Below are positions 5,254-5,832 of a DNA stretch of 5,832 nucleotides, in pieces (the first letter of the stretch is position 1; each line of letters starts with the position of its first letter). The translations under genes were made by a program, and so were the position numbers. Source of the DNA: Treponema sp. (lineage in GTDB: Bacteria; Spirochaetota; Spirochaetia; Treponematales; Breznakiellaceae). Below the pieces are notes generated by a model that worked only from the letters and a program-made list of their open reading frames with translations, had not been told where the DNA came from and made no database searches. The stretch spans positions 1-5,832 of the forward strand of contig JAITQR010000255.1 in NCBI GenBank assembly GCA_031288815.1, written 5' to 3'.

Positions 5254-5832
5254 TATCCCGCAGGCCGATAGTTTTATTAAAGACCAGTTTCCCGCTTTCC
5301 GCTCCGCCGCCTTCGGTTCCCGGTATGACAGGCGTATCCCGGATAAAGTAACCCAGCCGCTCAAACTGGTAGGGAACCGGGTCGGCCTTTGCCAGGGACG
5401 CTTCGCCCCAGGCGCCGCCGATCACTTCCAGGGAATTGGGGTTGAGGTTGTCGGTAAAGCTTCCCCCGGGCGGAACATCCATGGGCCGCTGGGCGGCGAA
5501 AAGGTAGTCGTAGATCCGCGCCTCAATGGGTACGGCGTGGGCGGCGGACACCCAGTGAATAGTGCCCTTCACCTTTTTGTTGTCCGGGGCGTTGCCCCCC
5601 CGGGTCCCGGGATCGTAGGTGCAGCGCACGGCGCTAATCTCCCCGGCGGCGTCCTTGTCAAAGCCGGTACAGGTAACGATATAGCCGTAGCGGAGCCGGA
5701 CGCTGTTTCCGGACCGTTCCGCGTTACCCGGATAGAGGCGGAAGTACTTGGGCGGCGGGTTCTCCATAAAGTCGTCCCGCTCTATCCAGAGTTCCCGCCC
5801 AAAGGCGATCTTCCGCGTCCCGGCGCTTTCAT
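5219..5832 (-). CDS. glnS: Glutaminyl-tRNA synthetase, C-terminal part (5' end beyond window)
   Basis: GlnRS is a class I enzyme that charges tRNA-Gln with glutamine using ATP. The window holds its last 203 residues plus part of a codon. They cover the anticodon-binding beta-barrel region, beginning at GTRKIAFGRELWIERDDF and running through NPPPKYFRLYPG, the conserved VKGTIHWVSAAHAVPIEARIYD and the closing FNKTIGLRDTWAKV. These match the C-terminus of E. coli GlnS closely in order and spacing. The catalytic Rossmann domain with its HIGH and KMSKS motifs lies outside. The reading frame is open across the right edge; ATG 5767 is an internal Met, not the start. The short tail after TWAKV is rich in Lys and Asn. 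It is convergent with the GH127 gene across a 61-bp spacer. Its presence shows direct glutaminylation, rather than sole reliance on the Glu-tRNA amidotransferase route. Confidence 0.97.
   Translation of the reverse strand, partial: ESAGTRKIAFGRELWIERDDFMENPPPKYFRLYPGNAERSGNSVRLRYGYIVTCTGFDKDAAGEISAVRCTYDPGTRGGNAPDNKKVKGTIHWVSAAHAVPIEARIYDYLFAAQRPMDVPPGGSFTDNLNPNSLEVIGGAWGEASLAKADPVPYQFERLGYFIRDTPVIPGTEGGGAESGKLVFNKTIGLRDTWAKVNKNNQG

Overview
The window looks like a piece of a spirochaete chromosome, most likely from a Treponema-like relative; this is inference. It rests on a secreted FKBP lipoprotein with a relaxed lipobox (FVSC), moderately high GC, and general resemblance of the gene set to host-associated treponemes. 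No rRNA, tRNA, CRISPR array or mobile element was seen. All protein calls come from reading motifs, not from database searches.

Layout from left to right. (1) A leftward gene cut by the left edge (1-280) encodes the N-terminus of an unidentified inner-membrane protein. It has a good promoter candidate in the divergent gap (TTTACA-16-TATAAT). (2) A rightward two-gene operon (about 428-1866, ATGA overlap) encodes two paralogous exported FKBP-type peptidyl-prolyl isomerases. The first is a predicted lipoprotein; the second has a signal peptide but no lipobox cysteine. (3) A convergent leftward gene (1832-3037) overlaps the second FKBP gene by 35 bp. It encodes a 401-residue protein with two nucleoside-diphosphate-kinase-like halves: the C-terminal half keeps the catalytic residues and the N-terminal half has lost several of them. 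(4) A divergent intergenic region (3038-3177) holds a strong rightward promoter candidate, three inverted repeats and a strong ribosome binding site. (5) A complete 659-residue GH127 beta-L-arabinofuranosidase follows (3178-5157) with the catalytic Glu and Zn-Cys site intact and no signal peptide. (6) A leftward glutaminyl-tRNA synthetase gene is cut by the right edge (5219-5832). A perfect 14-bp inverted repeat joins its last codons to the spacer beyond its stop.

How the genes relate: the FKBP pair probably acts in folding of envelope or periplasmic proteins. The NDK-like protein and GlnRS are nucleotide and translation functions. The arabinofuranosidase is a single carbohydrate-use gene among them and would act on small arabinosides already taken into the cytoplasm. 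Apart from the FKBP pair, each gene appears to be its own transcription unit. The points most worth a second look are the degenerate-plus-active NDK fusion, the operator-like repeats before the GH127 gene, the conflicting start signals of the first FKBP gene, and the inverted copy of the glnS 3' end.
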